A program made the position numbers and the translations under genes. 64,000 nt of DNA from Antedon mediterranea (taxonomy: Eukaryota; Echinodermata; Crinoidea; Comatulida; Antedonidae), in contig NC_092675.1 of the NCBI RefSeq assembly GCF_964355755.1, forward strand, positions 30,652,912 through 30,716,911, written 5' to 3'. Below are positions 11,899 to 24,316 of the stretch, one piece after another. How positions within the stretch are numbered: position 1 is the first letter of the stretch; each line of letters starts with the position of its first letter. The notes under the pieces were generated by a model, which worked only from the letters and a program-made list of their open reading frames with translations, made no database searches and had not been told where the DNA came from.

Positions 11899-13659
11899 TG
11901 ACAAGCAAAACTTATTTTGTTACTTAAACGCCATACAGTGACATTTATTACGCGGTGTGTAAACTCACGTTTGCTAGGACACGCGTATGTATCATTTTTA
12001 ATCAATCATTCTCATAGTGAAGTCTAAGCAGTACACTACAGAGTCAGTAGTTTACCAAAACTTAAAGTAAACCAAGAGAAAGTTAGTATTAATGTTTCAC
12101 CACTGTTACTGCATGCATACTGTTTTCACTTTGAAATAATACATTGGCAGTACAGGATTACTTTATTTCATTACATAATAATAACTAGTACAGTAATACC
12201 ATAATACAGTACTATATTGTAATTAAATTATGTAAGCAATTATTGTGAATGTGAGAAGGGTAATAATATAACCTGGTTTTCACTAAATAGTTAAATCGAA
12301 GGCCAAACAAATACAGTATTGTTAAGCGTCAATCTCTGAATAAATTTTAGGGAGGTAGAGATCGATAACCCACTCACAACCCCTATTAAATCACTATTTA
12401 ACAACTCTTTTAAAGATCATGAATTTTCAACTTCAAGAAAACCATAATAAAATCAAATGTTCCAGTACACTCTATAAAATCAAAAACACTTGCCTAAATC
12501 ATTATTTAAAATTTACCATTTTTTTTCTATTTTCCTCTCCTCACTGCTTAATATTTCTTCTGCTTCATATCATAGCCATTTTATTAATTTTATCTATTTT
12601 TCTGTAAATAATTCAGCGTCTTCATTTGAATGCCTCGTAGGTCGTTTTATTAAATTATATCTTAGTATTGTTTGCATTTTTATTTTATTGATGAATAAAG
12701 ATTGATTTGAGATAGTACAAACCAACTGCACAATAGAACACACAACAGATAAAAAAACTCTTAATATATAGTAATCTAAATTACTAAGAAAACAATAAAA
12801 TACAATAAAATCTATGAAATATTGAATTTGATTAAATTAGAGAACGCTATTTATAATACTGTAGATAAATTGACAATAAATTTATTTTTAAATTCTAAAA
12901 ATATATGTTACTGAAAACATACAGTATTAATAACAATATCCTTTCTACCACAAATACAGACTTATAATACACTCTATTTTATTTTGGCAAGAGCATATTT
13001 TTAATACTGTACATAAAATATTGGTTACTGTATACAATTGTATGTATTGTATGAGGCAATTCCTCCGGGTGATCACATTAACTTGACATACCATCAAATA
13101 GTACAATATGCAAAGTATAAACTTCTAGGCCTAACAACTTTTTAAATAAAATTAACAATTTCATTAATGACCTAGAAAAAAAATGTATAAATGATCATGG
13201 CGAGGGATTTGTAACGGACAGGAAATTAGAAATTAAAAGAGTTAGCAAGTTTAAATGAGGGAAGGATGTAAGTGCTGCTGATGACTGTGATTATTATGAA
13301 ATACTTATTATCTGAAGAATACATATTTCACTGCTTATTTCAGTACTGTATGCTATTTAGTATGCTATTCATTTTCATCCGACTGCATGTGTTCCTATAC
13401 TTGATAATATTAACTTAGATTTCAATGTATATAATAACCTCATAAAAATATTCCCTATTTGTATTCAATAATATTACAATAGCCTAAGCTTCTATAGTAC
13501 AGCTGGAAGTTGGAAAATAAACCTCAAATATTGGCATGGTTACTGCATGCTTTACATTGATTCTATTTTATTTTTACTTCCAAGCTTTTTCTCAGTTTTG
13601 GATTCTTCCAGTATTTTTTTAGTGTTTTAAAAAATTTAAATATTGATACTGTACATATA
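11899..13659. other. No gene seen
   Basis: This is AT-rich DNA with short motif-free ORFs only (for example 12419-12705). Confidence 0.4.
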
Positions 13660-14975
13660 CAGTGGCGGATCTAGGATCTGATGAGGGGGTGGGGGGTGGC
13701 CACGAAAGTGGCAAACGAGGTGCGTAGCACCGAGCGGGGGAGGGATTGGGAGGGGGTGTCCCCCTCCCGAGGCTCCGAAAATTTTTGAAAAAATAGAAGC
13801 TTACACACTGTTTAATAGGTTAGAGAAACTGTTTCCATCACACTTTTATAACAAATATCACATAATGTAAATTTAAATAAATCCTTCCTAAATACTGTAC
13901 GGATCGTTTTTGACGAACTAATAATAATCTTTGGTCAAAAAACTTTCAAACAAAATGAACATTTGGTAATGCGTTACTCCGAAAATGTCTCTATAGTGCA
14001 TGTGTTGTGTACCGTGTTTTGGTGATCTGTTAACCTCAGAGATATATACCCTACAGCCGGGTGAATAACTCAATGTAATTTGGTATACAATGATTGCAGT
14101 AATCGCCGTGTCTATAACACAAATCAAAAAACAACAAATACGTCACATACTTTTTTTCGACCGTCCCGTGTACATACAAGACATTTTATGTTTATTTTAT
14201 GCCTATAAAATAATAAAAGAACACCATGTTTCTCGTTTATTTTTTCGTTTATACTGCATACTATAATATTATACAAAAAACCTTCTTGCGCGAAAAAAAA
14301 GTTCCCGATATTACACTCTCAGGGGTGTAAATATACCACGCTAACGCTTGCACACGCGGACGTACCAGAGCGCACCAATGGAAAATGGTGTATTTTTGGA
14401 GAGTGATGACGTCGGTATTCACACGATGAGTGAACTAGACAACGTGACGCTGGTAGTTTTAGGAGTGCGTGTGTTTTGAAAATAAATCAGTTGTGGGTAT
14501 TTTCCGAAGATTTTAAATCGCGTTTTCTTTTTAAACTCTTGAATTCATAATACAGTCAACTCTCCCAATACCGGACTCTCTGAAAACCAGAAACTCTCCC
14601 AATACCAGACTTTTTTTGAGGACCAAAAGGTCCCAAATTTATATTTACCATTAAAAACACATTCCGAATACCAGACTTTCCGGAAAACCAGACTTATTTG
14701 GCCGGCCCAAAGGTTTCCGGTATTGGGAGAGTTGACTGTAGTAATTGAACTCTTAGCTCTTTCACTGTGTAGGCCTATTTACACAACTATTAATGCTAAC
14801 CCTAGCTCTAGGCCTAGTAGGGCCTAGCTAGGCCTAGGCTACCTCTTCTTAATTAAAAGATTAATCCACGACTAGCGACGGTCAATCGCCGGTAGGTTGC
14901 ATCTTTTTTTCTTTTTTTTTGAGAATTAAGGGGGGGTGGCTAGACACCCTATTTACCCCCCTAGATTCGCCACTG
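13660..14975. mobile_element. DNA transposon remnant, 1.3 kb, TIR cagtggcggatctagg
   Basis: cagtggcggatctagg at 13660 is mirrored by cctagattcgccactg ending at 14975 (one mismatch). The ends are followed inwards by G-rich (gaggggg) and C-rich (taccccc) blocks. ATATA flanks both sides and may be a target duplication. The TIR style suggests hAT, but no transposase is encoded and the assignment is tentative. It is interrupted by the MITE at 14551-14740. Confidence 0.75.
14551..14740. mobile_element. MITE of Tigger/pogo-like type nested in the 13.66-kb element
   Basis: The ends tacagtcaactctcccaata and tattgggagagttgactgta are exact reverse complements. TIRs starting CAGT inside a TA fit the Tc1/mariner-pogo group. 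The interior repeats the same word (ctctcccaataccagac), which points to internal duplication. Confidence 0.88.
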
Positions 14976-15651
14976 ATATATTTATTTATTACGAACTACT
15001 TACTCTACTAAACTACAGCATCGATACAAACAAATTATACAACGGGGGTGGACACAGGGTTTTGCTCTGACTACTTTCTTTGTTGGATTGGTCAACAAAT
15101 TGATTAACCGATATCACTGTACTGACAGAAGATATCATTTCTGCAAAAACAGTAGAGTCCTTCAAAGAAAAATTGAGGGCCCTTTCTTAAGTACTACAGG
15201 GTCTATCTACCAAGTAACCAAGTAAGTAAGTAACCAAGTAAGTAACCAGTGGCGTTTATTGTTTCTCTGTCAGCAGTACCTACCAGTACCACTGACTGCA
15301 CCCCGCACGCTGCAGTGCATGCCAGGAGGAGGGAAAATCCTTCAGCTAGGAATCAAAACAAACTGTGTCTTTAATTAGCACTATGACGTGTGTAATGATA
15401 TTTATTGATAAAACACTAGAAAATATAACAATGCATTTGTAATGGTTTATAGAATTTAATAAAAATAGACTCAAAAGATTCCTGAATGTCTGTTTTTATA
15501 GGCCACCGTCTGTTTGACTGCGAGGCACGTAAACACACACATGCACTTACTGTGTGTACCTTTTCTGAGTGAGTCAGTCAGTCAGTCAAACAAATTTATG
15601 ACAAATTGTATTTTACTAAAAATTCAACCGAAATAGACAAGTTTGAGTTTT

Positions 15652-15796
15652 GACATGACAAAAGAAGCCACTGATAAATATATAAAACATAAGGAAAATA
15701 AATTTAATGTTCTATTTACCCCTCCATTCCTTGAAATAGTGAAGAATGTCTACAGAATTACAGAAGATAGGCTTAGAAAATCTGCAGGTAGCTGTA
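15652..15796 (+). other. Possible first coding exon of an unknown gene
   Basis: An ATG at 15652 opens a frame of charged, protein-like composition (MTKEATDKYIKHKENKF, then FTPPFLEIVKNVY and ITEDRLRKSAG). It reaches a possible donor CAG|gtagct at about 15790. Upstream lies a TCAG repeat (about 15568-15590). Downstream the sequence runs straight into the composite element at 15.9 kb. No partner exon was found; it may be fortuitous. Confidence 0.25.
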
Positions 15797-16864
15797 CAAA
15801 GCAAAATGGCGAAAAATTAGGAGTGGGCCCTCAACGTTAATTAATTGACCATCCATCTTTTTCGCGCGTTTTTATACTCGGTGTGTTGCGCAGCAATGGT
15901 ATACACTATAGTAGAGCAGTTAATGACATGAGCTGTGCATTTTATTACCAAAGCATGAAACTTGGCACAAAGTTTCTTTGATGTATATAGATTCAAAATA
16001 TCGGGGGGTGCCAAGTGTCCAACGTCCGGTATGGCGGCCATCTTGATTTCAAAATGGCCACCATAAAAACAAAAAATGTTCATATCTTGGCAACTATACA
16101 CATTAGAGACTTAATTCTGGTCTCAAATTGTTCACAAACTATGTATTTCTATTTGCTCTAATGAAAAGTTTCGTCTAAAAATGACCGGAAATGACGTTTC
16201 TTACAGTTTGACCTTTGACCTTGTATTTGTATATCTCTGTAACTACTGGTCATTTTCAATCGATTTTGGTGTCATTTTGTTCAGAATAAATACATTTATA
16301 TTTGTAGTAATGAAACATTTTCACATAAATTGACCGGAAATACAATTTATGACCTTTGACATTAATTTATTGATTTTTAATTATGTGAATATACTGTAGG
16401 TGGTTTTTGTTGGTCTAAAGTGCACCTAATTTTGAACTTTAACCTGATAGGCGTAATTATATTAAATGATTAATGGACTTAAATTGTATATAGTACATAA
16501 AATTGGTAAACATTGTGCTTGGTGGTACCATTAGTTCAATGATGTTGGCACCTTCTGATTCGCTAAAAGTTTTAATAGTTTGACAGAGGAAATAACATAC
16601 ATGTTATTGAATACCGTAAAACCTCGAAAAGGTGATAGTATGAGCTTCTTTTCGAGACAGACTGTATTTGATTGTCAAATGAATATAGTATGATGATCGT
16701 GTTTATATCAATATATTATTAATGACCTTACAAAGAACCCTTTCTATTTCAACAATTAAGCCACAGTTATTCTACAATTTATTGTTTTCCAAGTGGTAGG
16801 CCTATTTTGATTGCATCTTATTTTTGTATTCTTCCTCGGTTAATATGGTCCTAACCCTCCTTCT

Positions 16865-17613
16865 TTGTCTGTAGATGATCTTATACCCCATTCTTTGTCT
16901 GTGGATGGTCTTTACCCGCTTCTGTGTCTGTTGATGGTATTATTACACCCCTTTCTTTATGTGTGGATGGTCTTACACCCATTTCTTTGTCTGTAGATGG
17001 TCTTACACCCCTTCTTTGTCTGTGGATGGTCCTACACTCCCTTCTTTGTCTGTGGATGGTCCTACACCCCTTCTATTTCTGTGGATGGTCCTACACCCCC
17101 TTCTTTGTCTGTGGATAGTCTTATGCACCCTTCTTTGTCTGTGGATGGTCTTACACCCCTTTCTTTGTGGACGGTCTTATACCCCTTTCTTTGTCTATGG
17201 ATGGTCTTATACCCCCTTCTGTGTCTGTTGATGGTATTACACCCCTTTCTTTGTCTGTTGATGGTATTAAACCCCTTTCTTTGTGTGTGGATGGTCTTAC
17301 ACCCCTGTCTTTGTCTGTAGATGGTCTTATAATCCCTTCTTTGTATGTGGATGGTCTTACACCCCTTCTTTGTCTGTGGGTGGTCTTACATCCCCTTCTT
17401 TGTCTGTGGATGGTCCGATGGTCCTACACCTCCTTTTTTGTCTGTGGATGGTCTTATACCCCTTCTTTGTCTGTAAGTGGTCCTATACCCCTTTCTTTGT
17501 CAGTGGACGGTTCTACACCCCCTTCTTTGTCTGTGGATGGTCTTACACCCTTTTCTTTTTCTGTGGACGGTCTTATACCCCCTTCTGTGCCTGTGGGTGA
17601 TCTTATACCCCCT
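16865..17613. repeat. 30-bp minisatellite, left block
   Basis: The unit is about ttctttgtctgtggatggtc plus ttacaccccc, with units 29-32 bp long. Because 30 bp is 10 codons, every plus-strand frame stays open for long stretches. These ORFs look like repeat artefacts, since the same decapeptide-like motif appears in all frames. The block ends at the retrotransposon 3' junction. Confidence 0.95.
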
Positions 17614-17740
17614 TATAACAACTTTATTTAAAAACGGATGCAACACTTGAATCACCATATTGGTGTTTTTCACAAGGCCGTTACTTACTACAAAACTATT
17701 TATACTATTACACAAGTTATCAATTACAGTACAAAAACAA

Positions 17741-17779
<39 letters not shown>

Positions 17780-20463
17780 TTTCATGAAAAAATATAGAGT
17801 TTCAAGTATATTTTATCTTTGGTCATTTATCATTTTTTTAAATATATGTATATTAGGAGCTGTAATTGCATTTGAGTTTATAGCATTTAAACTATTCCAT
17901 AGCTTTGCGCCAGAATACGAGAAACTTTTCTTTTTATACTCAGTGTTTGCCTTATGTAAACTTAGAATATCTTTTGATCTAGTATTATATGTTTGTTTGC
18001 GTTCATAGAATCTGTTTCTTAAGTAGGATGGTGTCAAGTTATTCATTATTTTATACATTGTGACTGCTTCGTTGTAATATTGTTTTTCTTCTAAATTAGG
18101 CCAATTTAAATCTTTGAGCGCCTGTGAGCTAGAGTCATACCTAGATGTATGTGTAATTATTTTAGCCGCTCTATTTTGGAGTACTTGGAGTTTATATTTG
18201 AGGGTTTGGTTACAACGACCCCATACTACATTGCAGTAGTCAAAATGGTGGGCTATGATAGATTTGTACATTAATGATTGAATATTTTGAGGGAAAATAT
18301 TGCTGCATTTTTTTAGATAGTACAGACCTGATATTACTTTATTTTTCACCTGATCTATTTGTTTATGCCATTTTAAATTTTCATCGATAATAACACCTAA
18401 ATGTTTACAGTTATTTACCTTTTCAAGTTTTGTACCGTCTATATTAATATTAATATCCATGTTAATCAATTTATTTAATTTTTGATGTGTTCCTAAAATC
18501 ATATATTCAGTCTTTTTAATGTTTAGACTTAATTTGTTACTTGCTAACCATAGTTGTACATGTTTTAGATCAGTATTTACTTTGCTTATTATATCGTGTA
18601 TGTCTTTAGATGCATAATATAACGCAGTGTCATCTGCGTACATGCTTACATTTACATGAGAAACTGAGTTAGGTAGATCATTAATATACATGATAAATAG
18701 AAGGGGCCCTAATATTGATCCCTGAGGGATTCCACAAACACTATTAGACTTTACCGAATCAACATTGTTAATATTAGTAATATGTGTACGATTTGTTAAA
18801 TAATTTTCAAACCATTTGATAACATGATTAGCAAAATTAAAATTGTGTAGTTTTTTTATTAGTATCTGGTGATTAACAGTGTCGAAAGCTTTTTTGAGAT
18901 CAAGCATTATTAGTCCTATGTATTTACCATTTTCAATACTGTCAATCCAATCTTCAGTTATATTTATTAATGCCGATGATGTCGAGTAATTTGGCCTAAA
19001 TCCAGATTGTTGATTGTATAATTTAGGGTTGATTTGTGGATAGAGTTGGTCAAAGACAGCGCGTTCAATAATTTTTGATAAAATTGGTAGTACAGAAATT
19101 GGCCTGTAGTTAGATGGTTCACTTCGGTCGCCATTTTTAAAAATTGGGCATATTCGTGCATTTTTCCATTTACTTGGGAAGTCGCTGGTTCTTAGAGATA
19201 AATTAATTAAAAATGTAATGGGTTGTACAATTGAGTTGATTGCTAATTTTATTAGTTTAGCAGGAATTTCATCAGTTCCTGTAGCCTTTTTGTCAGATAA
19301 TGATAAAATTTGTTTATATACATATTCCTCGTCAACAAGTGTGAAATTGATTTTGTCTTCACCTTGATTTGGGTATTCATAATTTACATGGTTATTTTCA
19401 AATTGAGGAATTTGTTTAGCTAGGTTAGGTCCTATGTTTGCAAAAAACTCATTTAAAGTATTAGCTATCTTGTAAGAATCTGTTTCAAGGCCATTTATTG
19501 TATTTATACTATTTATAACACTTTTTTTATTCTTAGATGGTACAATATATCTTATGTTTTTCCAGATTATTTTGGAATCTTTTGTATTTAATTGTTCAGA
19601 GAAATAATTTTTTTTTGATCTCCTGATATCGTAATTTACTTTGTTTTTTAATTCACGGTATTCGTTCCATAATTGAGGACAATTTTCTTTACTCGCTCTT
19701 TTTTTCATTGAGTCACGTTTTCGCATTTGTAATATTACATTTTTTGTGAGCCATGGACTATCTTTATTTCGAACCCGTTTTTTCTTTAAAGGTACATGTT
19801 TATTAACAATTTGTAAAAACTTGTCTTCAAAAAACTGCAGAGCGTCATTCACATTTGTATATGAAGTTATTTCATGCCAATTTACATTTAACATATCAAT
19901 TTGTAGTTTTTCCTCATCAAGGTTATTATAGTTCCTTTTTGTTTTATATTTATGGTTATGTTTTGGTTTTTCTTCTTTACCAATGACAGCGTAAATAGCT
20001 GAATGATCACTACTTCCTGTGTTAAGTACACCCGAGGAAGAAATTCGGTTTGGAAAGGATGTATAAAAATGATCAATCAGAGTTTTACTTTGGTTTGTTA
20101 TCCTTGTCGGTTCAGTTATAATTTGTGTTAGAAAATGGTTATTAGTTATATCCATTAATTTTTGTGTATAGCAAGTAGGGTTTTGTGAAAGTGTGTCACA
20201 ATTGACATCTCCTATTATTATTATTTCTTTGTTTAGACATTCGTTTTCTTCTAAAATTTGTTCAAAAATATCTAAAAGTTGAATTTTTGAGTTTGGTGGG
20301 CGGTACCATGCTATTAAAATGATTGGTTTAGTTTTTGGTTTACAAAGTTCGATTACTACTATCTCAAGCTCCATTTTCATGAAATCATTTCTTAGTTTAC
20401 AAGTAAAACATCCTCCTCTATTTACATAAACTGCAACCCCTCCCCCTTCCCTATTTCTGTCAT
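17614..20463 (-). mobile_element. 5'-truncated non-LTR retrotransposon (CR1/Jockey-like), endonuclease-RT ORF
   Basis: On the minus strand an open frame runs from the 5' truncation point at about 20463 to a stop at 17813, about 880 codons without interruption. The first Met (20380) is internal, since codons upstream (REGGGVAVYVN) still belong to the endonuclease. Visible motifs are the endonuclease-exonuclease-phosphatase words WYRPPNS, IIIGDVNCD and SSDHSAIY. The reverse transcriptase words are NYRPISVLP, LDLKKAFDTV, GIPQGSILGPLLF and the catalytic YADDT. The C-terminal region after the RT has LGVIIDENLKWH and HFDYCNVVWG. The 3' UTR holds a long poly-T (+ strand poly-A at about 17733-17777) and ends in aataaagttgttataa near 17614. 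The ORF1 and N-terminal endonuclease are missing, so the copy is dead on arrival although its remaining frame is clean, which implies a recent insertion. Confidence 0.93.
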
Positions 20464-21515
20464 TTCTTTGTCTGTTGATGGTATTACACCCCTTTCTTTG
20501 TCCGTTGATGGTATTACACCCTTTTTTTGTATGTGGATGGTCTTATACACCCCTTTCTTTGTGTATGGCTGGTCTTGCACTCCTTTAATTTGTCTGTGGA
20601 TGGTCTTATACCCCTTCTTTGTCTGTAAGTGGTCCTATACCCCTTTCTTTGTCAGTGGTGGATGGTCTTACACCCCCCTTCTTTGTCTGTGGACGGTTCT
20701 ACACCTCCTTCTTTGTCTGTGGATGGTCTTACACCCCTTTCTTTTTCTGTGGACGGTTTTATACCCCTTCTGTGCCTGTGGGTGATCTTATACCCCCTTC
20801 TTTGTCTGTTGATGGTATTACACCCCTTTCTTTGTCCGTTGATGGTATTACACCCCTTTTTTGTATGTGGATGGTCTTATACACCCCTTTGTGTATGGAT
20901 GGTCTTGCACTCCTTTAATTTGTCTGTGGATTTTTATTTCTTTGTCTGTGGATGGTCTTATACCCCCTTCTTTGTCTGTGGATGGTCTTATATCCCCTTC
21001 TTTGTCTGTGGATGGTCTTCTCCCCTTCTTTGTCTGTGGATGGTCACACCCCTTCTTTGTCTGTGGATGGTCCTACACCCCTTATTTGTCTGTAAGTGGT
21101 CCTATACCCCTTTCTTTGTCAGTGGATGGTCTTGCACCCCCTTCTTTGTCTGTGGATGGTCCTACGCCCCCTTCTTTGTCTGTGGATGGTCCTATACCCC
21201 TTTTTTTGTCAGTGTATGGTCTTATACCCCCTTCTTTGTCTGTGGACGGTCCTACATCCCCTTCTTTGTCTGTAGATGGCCTTACACCCCTTTCTTTGTC
21301 TGTGGATGGTCTTATACCTCCTTCTTTTTGTGTGGATGGTCTTACACCCCCTTCTTTGTCTGTGGATGGTCTTACACCCCCTTTTTTGTCTGTGGATGGT
21401 CTTATTCCCTCTTCTTTGTATGTGGATGGTCTTACAATCCCTTCTTTGTCTGTGGATGGTCTTACACCCCCTTCTTTGTCTGTGGATGGTCTTACACCCC
21501 CTTCTTTGTCTGGTC
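20464..21515. repeat. 30-bp minisatellite, right block, with higher-order duplication
   Basis: This is the same unit as 16865-17613. The stretch 20465-20590 (with ccgttgatggtattacaccc and the oddity tgcactcctttaatttgtct) is repeated at about 20807-20935. The stretch around 17430-17613 is repeated at about 20590-20803. The array therefore grew by multi-unit duplications as well as single units. The 300- and 224-codon ORFs across it are not supported as genes. Confidence 0.93.
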
Positions 21516-22479
21516 CCACTACTTTGATTGATTAAATTAGACATTGTTTCTTGTATGATTAGGAAACCAAGACCTTTAAAGTGAAAGTCCACAGGTGGAT
21601 GCCTAAACAGGTCTTGTACAGAACAGTATATTGTAGGTCCATGTCACTAATTTGAGGATTACTTGAATAATTATATTGAGATGTCTTTTACGAACTGATT
21701 TAGTTCGGATTTTGCTAAAAAATCAATGATTAGAGAAAATCGAGGAAAAGGATTCAGATGAAAGGTTTACAGCAAAGGCCCATTACCATAAAAATGGAGT
21801 ACATTTTTTTAGATGCAACGAAAAAACGATTGACACATAACAGTTTAGCAAACATGTCGGCATAGATGAGCTCAGTGATCTGTCATACTTTATGCCTATC
21901 CTATCACATCAAAAGTTAAAAATTCAGAATAATAATTCCGTGTCATTTATTTCGGTAAAAAAATTAGGTGCATTTATACCAATTTAACCACATACAGTAT
22001 GTTCACATAGTTAAAAGTTATAAATTGTATTTCCAGTCATTTTATGTGAAAATGTTTCATTACTACAAATATAAATGTCTTTATTCTGAACAAAATGACA
22101 CCAAAATCGATTGAAAATAATCAGTAGTTACTGAGATATACAGATAAGAGGTCAAAGGTCAAACTGGAAGAAACGTCATTTCCGGTCATTTTTGGACGAA
22201 ACTTTTCATTAGAGCAAATAGAAATATGTGGTTTGTGAACAATTTAACACCAGAATCAAGTCTCTACTGTTTATAGTTGCCAAGATATTAACACTTTTTG
22301 TTTTTATGGTGGCCATTTTGAAATCAAGATGGCCGCCATACCGGACGTTGGACACTTGGCACCCCCCGATATTTTGAATCTATATACATCAAAGAAACTT
22401 TGTGGAAAGTTTCATGCTTTGGTAATAAAGTGCACAACTTGGCTATTTTTATGGCGTTAACTGCTCTACTACTATAAAA

Positions 22480-22895
22480 TCGGAGCAGCTATAGGAAGAT
22501 AGACCAGGGAGAGATGTAAAATCTCCCTGGATAGACATACACTAAACTACGTATAACATTACATATACACAATAAATTATAATTATGCAATAATAATATG
22601 CCTCTTCCCACCCATATAATATTAATTTATAATCTATTGTTGTTACATATGCTTGTACTAGGCCTGGCCCTACATACATAAACAAGAGGTATAGTTACTC
22701 TGTTCCTTGAGTTTTTGGTGCGATTAAAAAAATAAATCAATAGAAACAGAAATTTGTTTAGACCTTTTTAAAATCTTCTTGCCAATTAACTATAACTGTG
22801 TTGACGTATGATTTGACGCGTCAGCTAATTTGTTGACGCTTTTCACCAGGGGAGAAAATTTAAAATGTAGCGATGTTGTGAAATTTGAAAACGTA
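22480..22895. promoter_or_regulatory. Upstream region of NDUFAF2
   Basis: No coding sequence is supported. It presumably contains the NDUFAF2 promoter and 5' UTR. A pyrimidine-rich tract ending ttttcaccag at about 22849 could be an acceptor for a 5' UTR exon. Confidence 0.3.
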
Positions 22896-24146
22896 ATGAA
22901 TTTTATTAGGGCAATTTTCAGATCTTCAAAGGAAGTAAAGAAGTTGATTGGAACGGACCATTTGGGAAATAAATATTATGAAGTTCCAGAAGATGCTAAA
23001 GTATTAGGTAATTAAGTAAGGCATATAAAGGCTATACAGACATCTACCTAGGCTAGGGTCAGGTAGCCAACGGCGTAGGAGGACTGGTCGGACCAAACTA
23101 ACTAAAATGACTTCAGAGAGAGGGAGCGAGAGAGAGAGAGAGAGAGAAGAAGCGGCCTAGAATAAGAGGTGATAGGTGGCAGCAGACTGACTAGTTTATC
23201 TCTCACAAATAAAACTGACAGGTCATGTATGTTTTATGTTAAAACTTACCTATATATTTCAATACTTTCAATATTTTTTTTTTATTTTTCATATATATTT
23301 TACAGGTGAAAAGCTAAAAACTAGAAGGTTTGTGGAATCTAATATAAGTCATTATGAATATGAACCAGGAATGATACCATATGAATGGGAAGGTATTTAT
23401 AGTATTCAACTCATTTCTATATGAGTAAATTTAGAATATTTTCACAAAGTAGTAAATAATCTAGTTTTATATAAGTTGTGATTATACACATTTTTTATGT
23501 ATAAACTTTAGCATGGATGCGAGGAAATCGCAAATTGCCTCCAAGTGCCGAGGAGATCGCTGGTAGAGAACAACAAACAAAAAGTGTGCAACAAAAAGCA
23601 AAAGAACTGGAAGAAAATGAAAAACAGGTATTTTGAATCAAATACTTGCTGTCTTTGAATTACTGTATAACACAACACACAGATTTATTTATAAAAACCT
23701 TATCAATCCAGTAACAAATATTAAACCAACTCGATTGGGAATTTAAAATACCGTAAATGTTGATGTATGGTATTTGTTTTAATAGGCAGAATTTACTAAC
23801 ATTCAAACTGCTGAAGAAGTAACAACAGAATCGCATACTAAACCTGAAGGTAGGGGCAATTTAGCTTTTAAAGGCTGTAGCGAGAGGTTAAAAATAAACG
23901 AGGCAAAGATGCTTTAATATATGACGAACTGTGCTGGGGGATCTCATGCTGGCTATGGCCCTGCTTTTCAAAACAGCGATTAATATGCATAATTTGTAAT
24001 TGTACTTTATATCACCCCTATTAAAACGTGTTGTTGTTCTAGGACATGCTTCTGCACCTGTATATAAAAAAATTGATGGTGAGAGTGATGCTGTCAGCAC
24101 AGGCAATGAATTTCAACCAGCAGCTTGGAAACCTGGAAAGAAGTGA
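22896..24146 (+). CDS. NDUFAF2: NDUFAF2: mitochondrial complex I assembly factor 2 (mimitin)
   Basis: Five exons join in phase: 22896-23007, 23306-23392, 23512-23627, 23786-23849 and 24043-24146, giving 160 aa. All introns are GT-AG. Recognition rests on the start (MNFIRAIFRS), GTDHLGNKYYEVP in exon 1, the EPGMIPYEWEAWMRG stretch across exons 2/3, KLPPSAEEI, and GHASAPVY in exon 5. All of these match the NDUFAF2/NDUFA12-like family in order and spacing, at the usual length of about 170 aa. The family is known as a chaperone for respiratory complex I assembly in the mitochondrial matrix, related to the subunit NDUFA12. An in-frame upstream ATG at 22830 would add 22 residues; I preferred 22896 because it aligns with the family's start. 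A poly(A) signal AATAAA lies near 24310. The gene converges on SMIM15. Confidence 0.95.
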
Positions 24147-24316
24147 CCAGAAGTACTAAAGCATTAAGAGTATAAAAGAGCAATGGGTTTGAACTGCAAT
24201 GTCCCTCGGGTAGGAAAAAGAGCATGTAAAACAGACACTGGCAGTGATACAGTGCAAGATGAAAGAGAAAACAGGCAAAATGAGGAACATAAAGATACGA
24301 TAATCGCAAAATAAAA

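Larger units (their letters stand above)
15906..22479. mobile_element. Composite foldback element, 6.6 kb, with about 0.5-kb inverted ends
   Basis: The block 15906-16437 is the inverted, mildly diverged copy of about 21960-22479. Shared landmarks include tagtagagcagttaa at the outer edge, atggcggccatcttgatttc, accggaaatgacgttt, gacctttgacctt, and ataaatacatttatatttgt towards the interior. No transposase is present, so it would be non-autonomous. The interior holds a 30-bp minisatellite split by a non-LTR retrotransposon. The inverted ends are themselves made of about 145-bp modules related to those at 42.1-44.7 kb. Confidence 0.85.

Noticed and set aside
15841-16101. 86-codon minus-strand ORF (MYSCQDMNIF...)
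   Set aside because: Lies within the foldback arm; the mirror copy at 22.3 kb does not conserve the frame.
16924-21535. ORFs of 83-300 codons on both strands with SVDGLTP-like decapeptides
   Set aside because: By-products of the 30-bp tandem repeat; the same motif appears in several frames.
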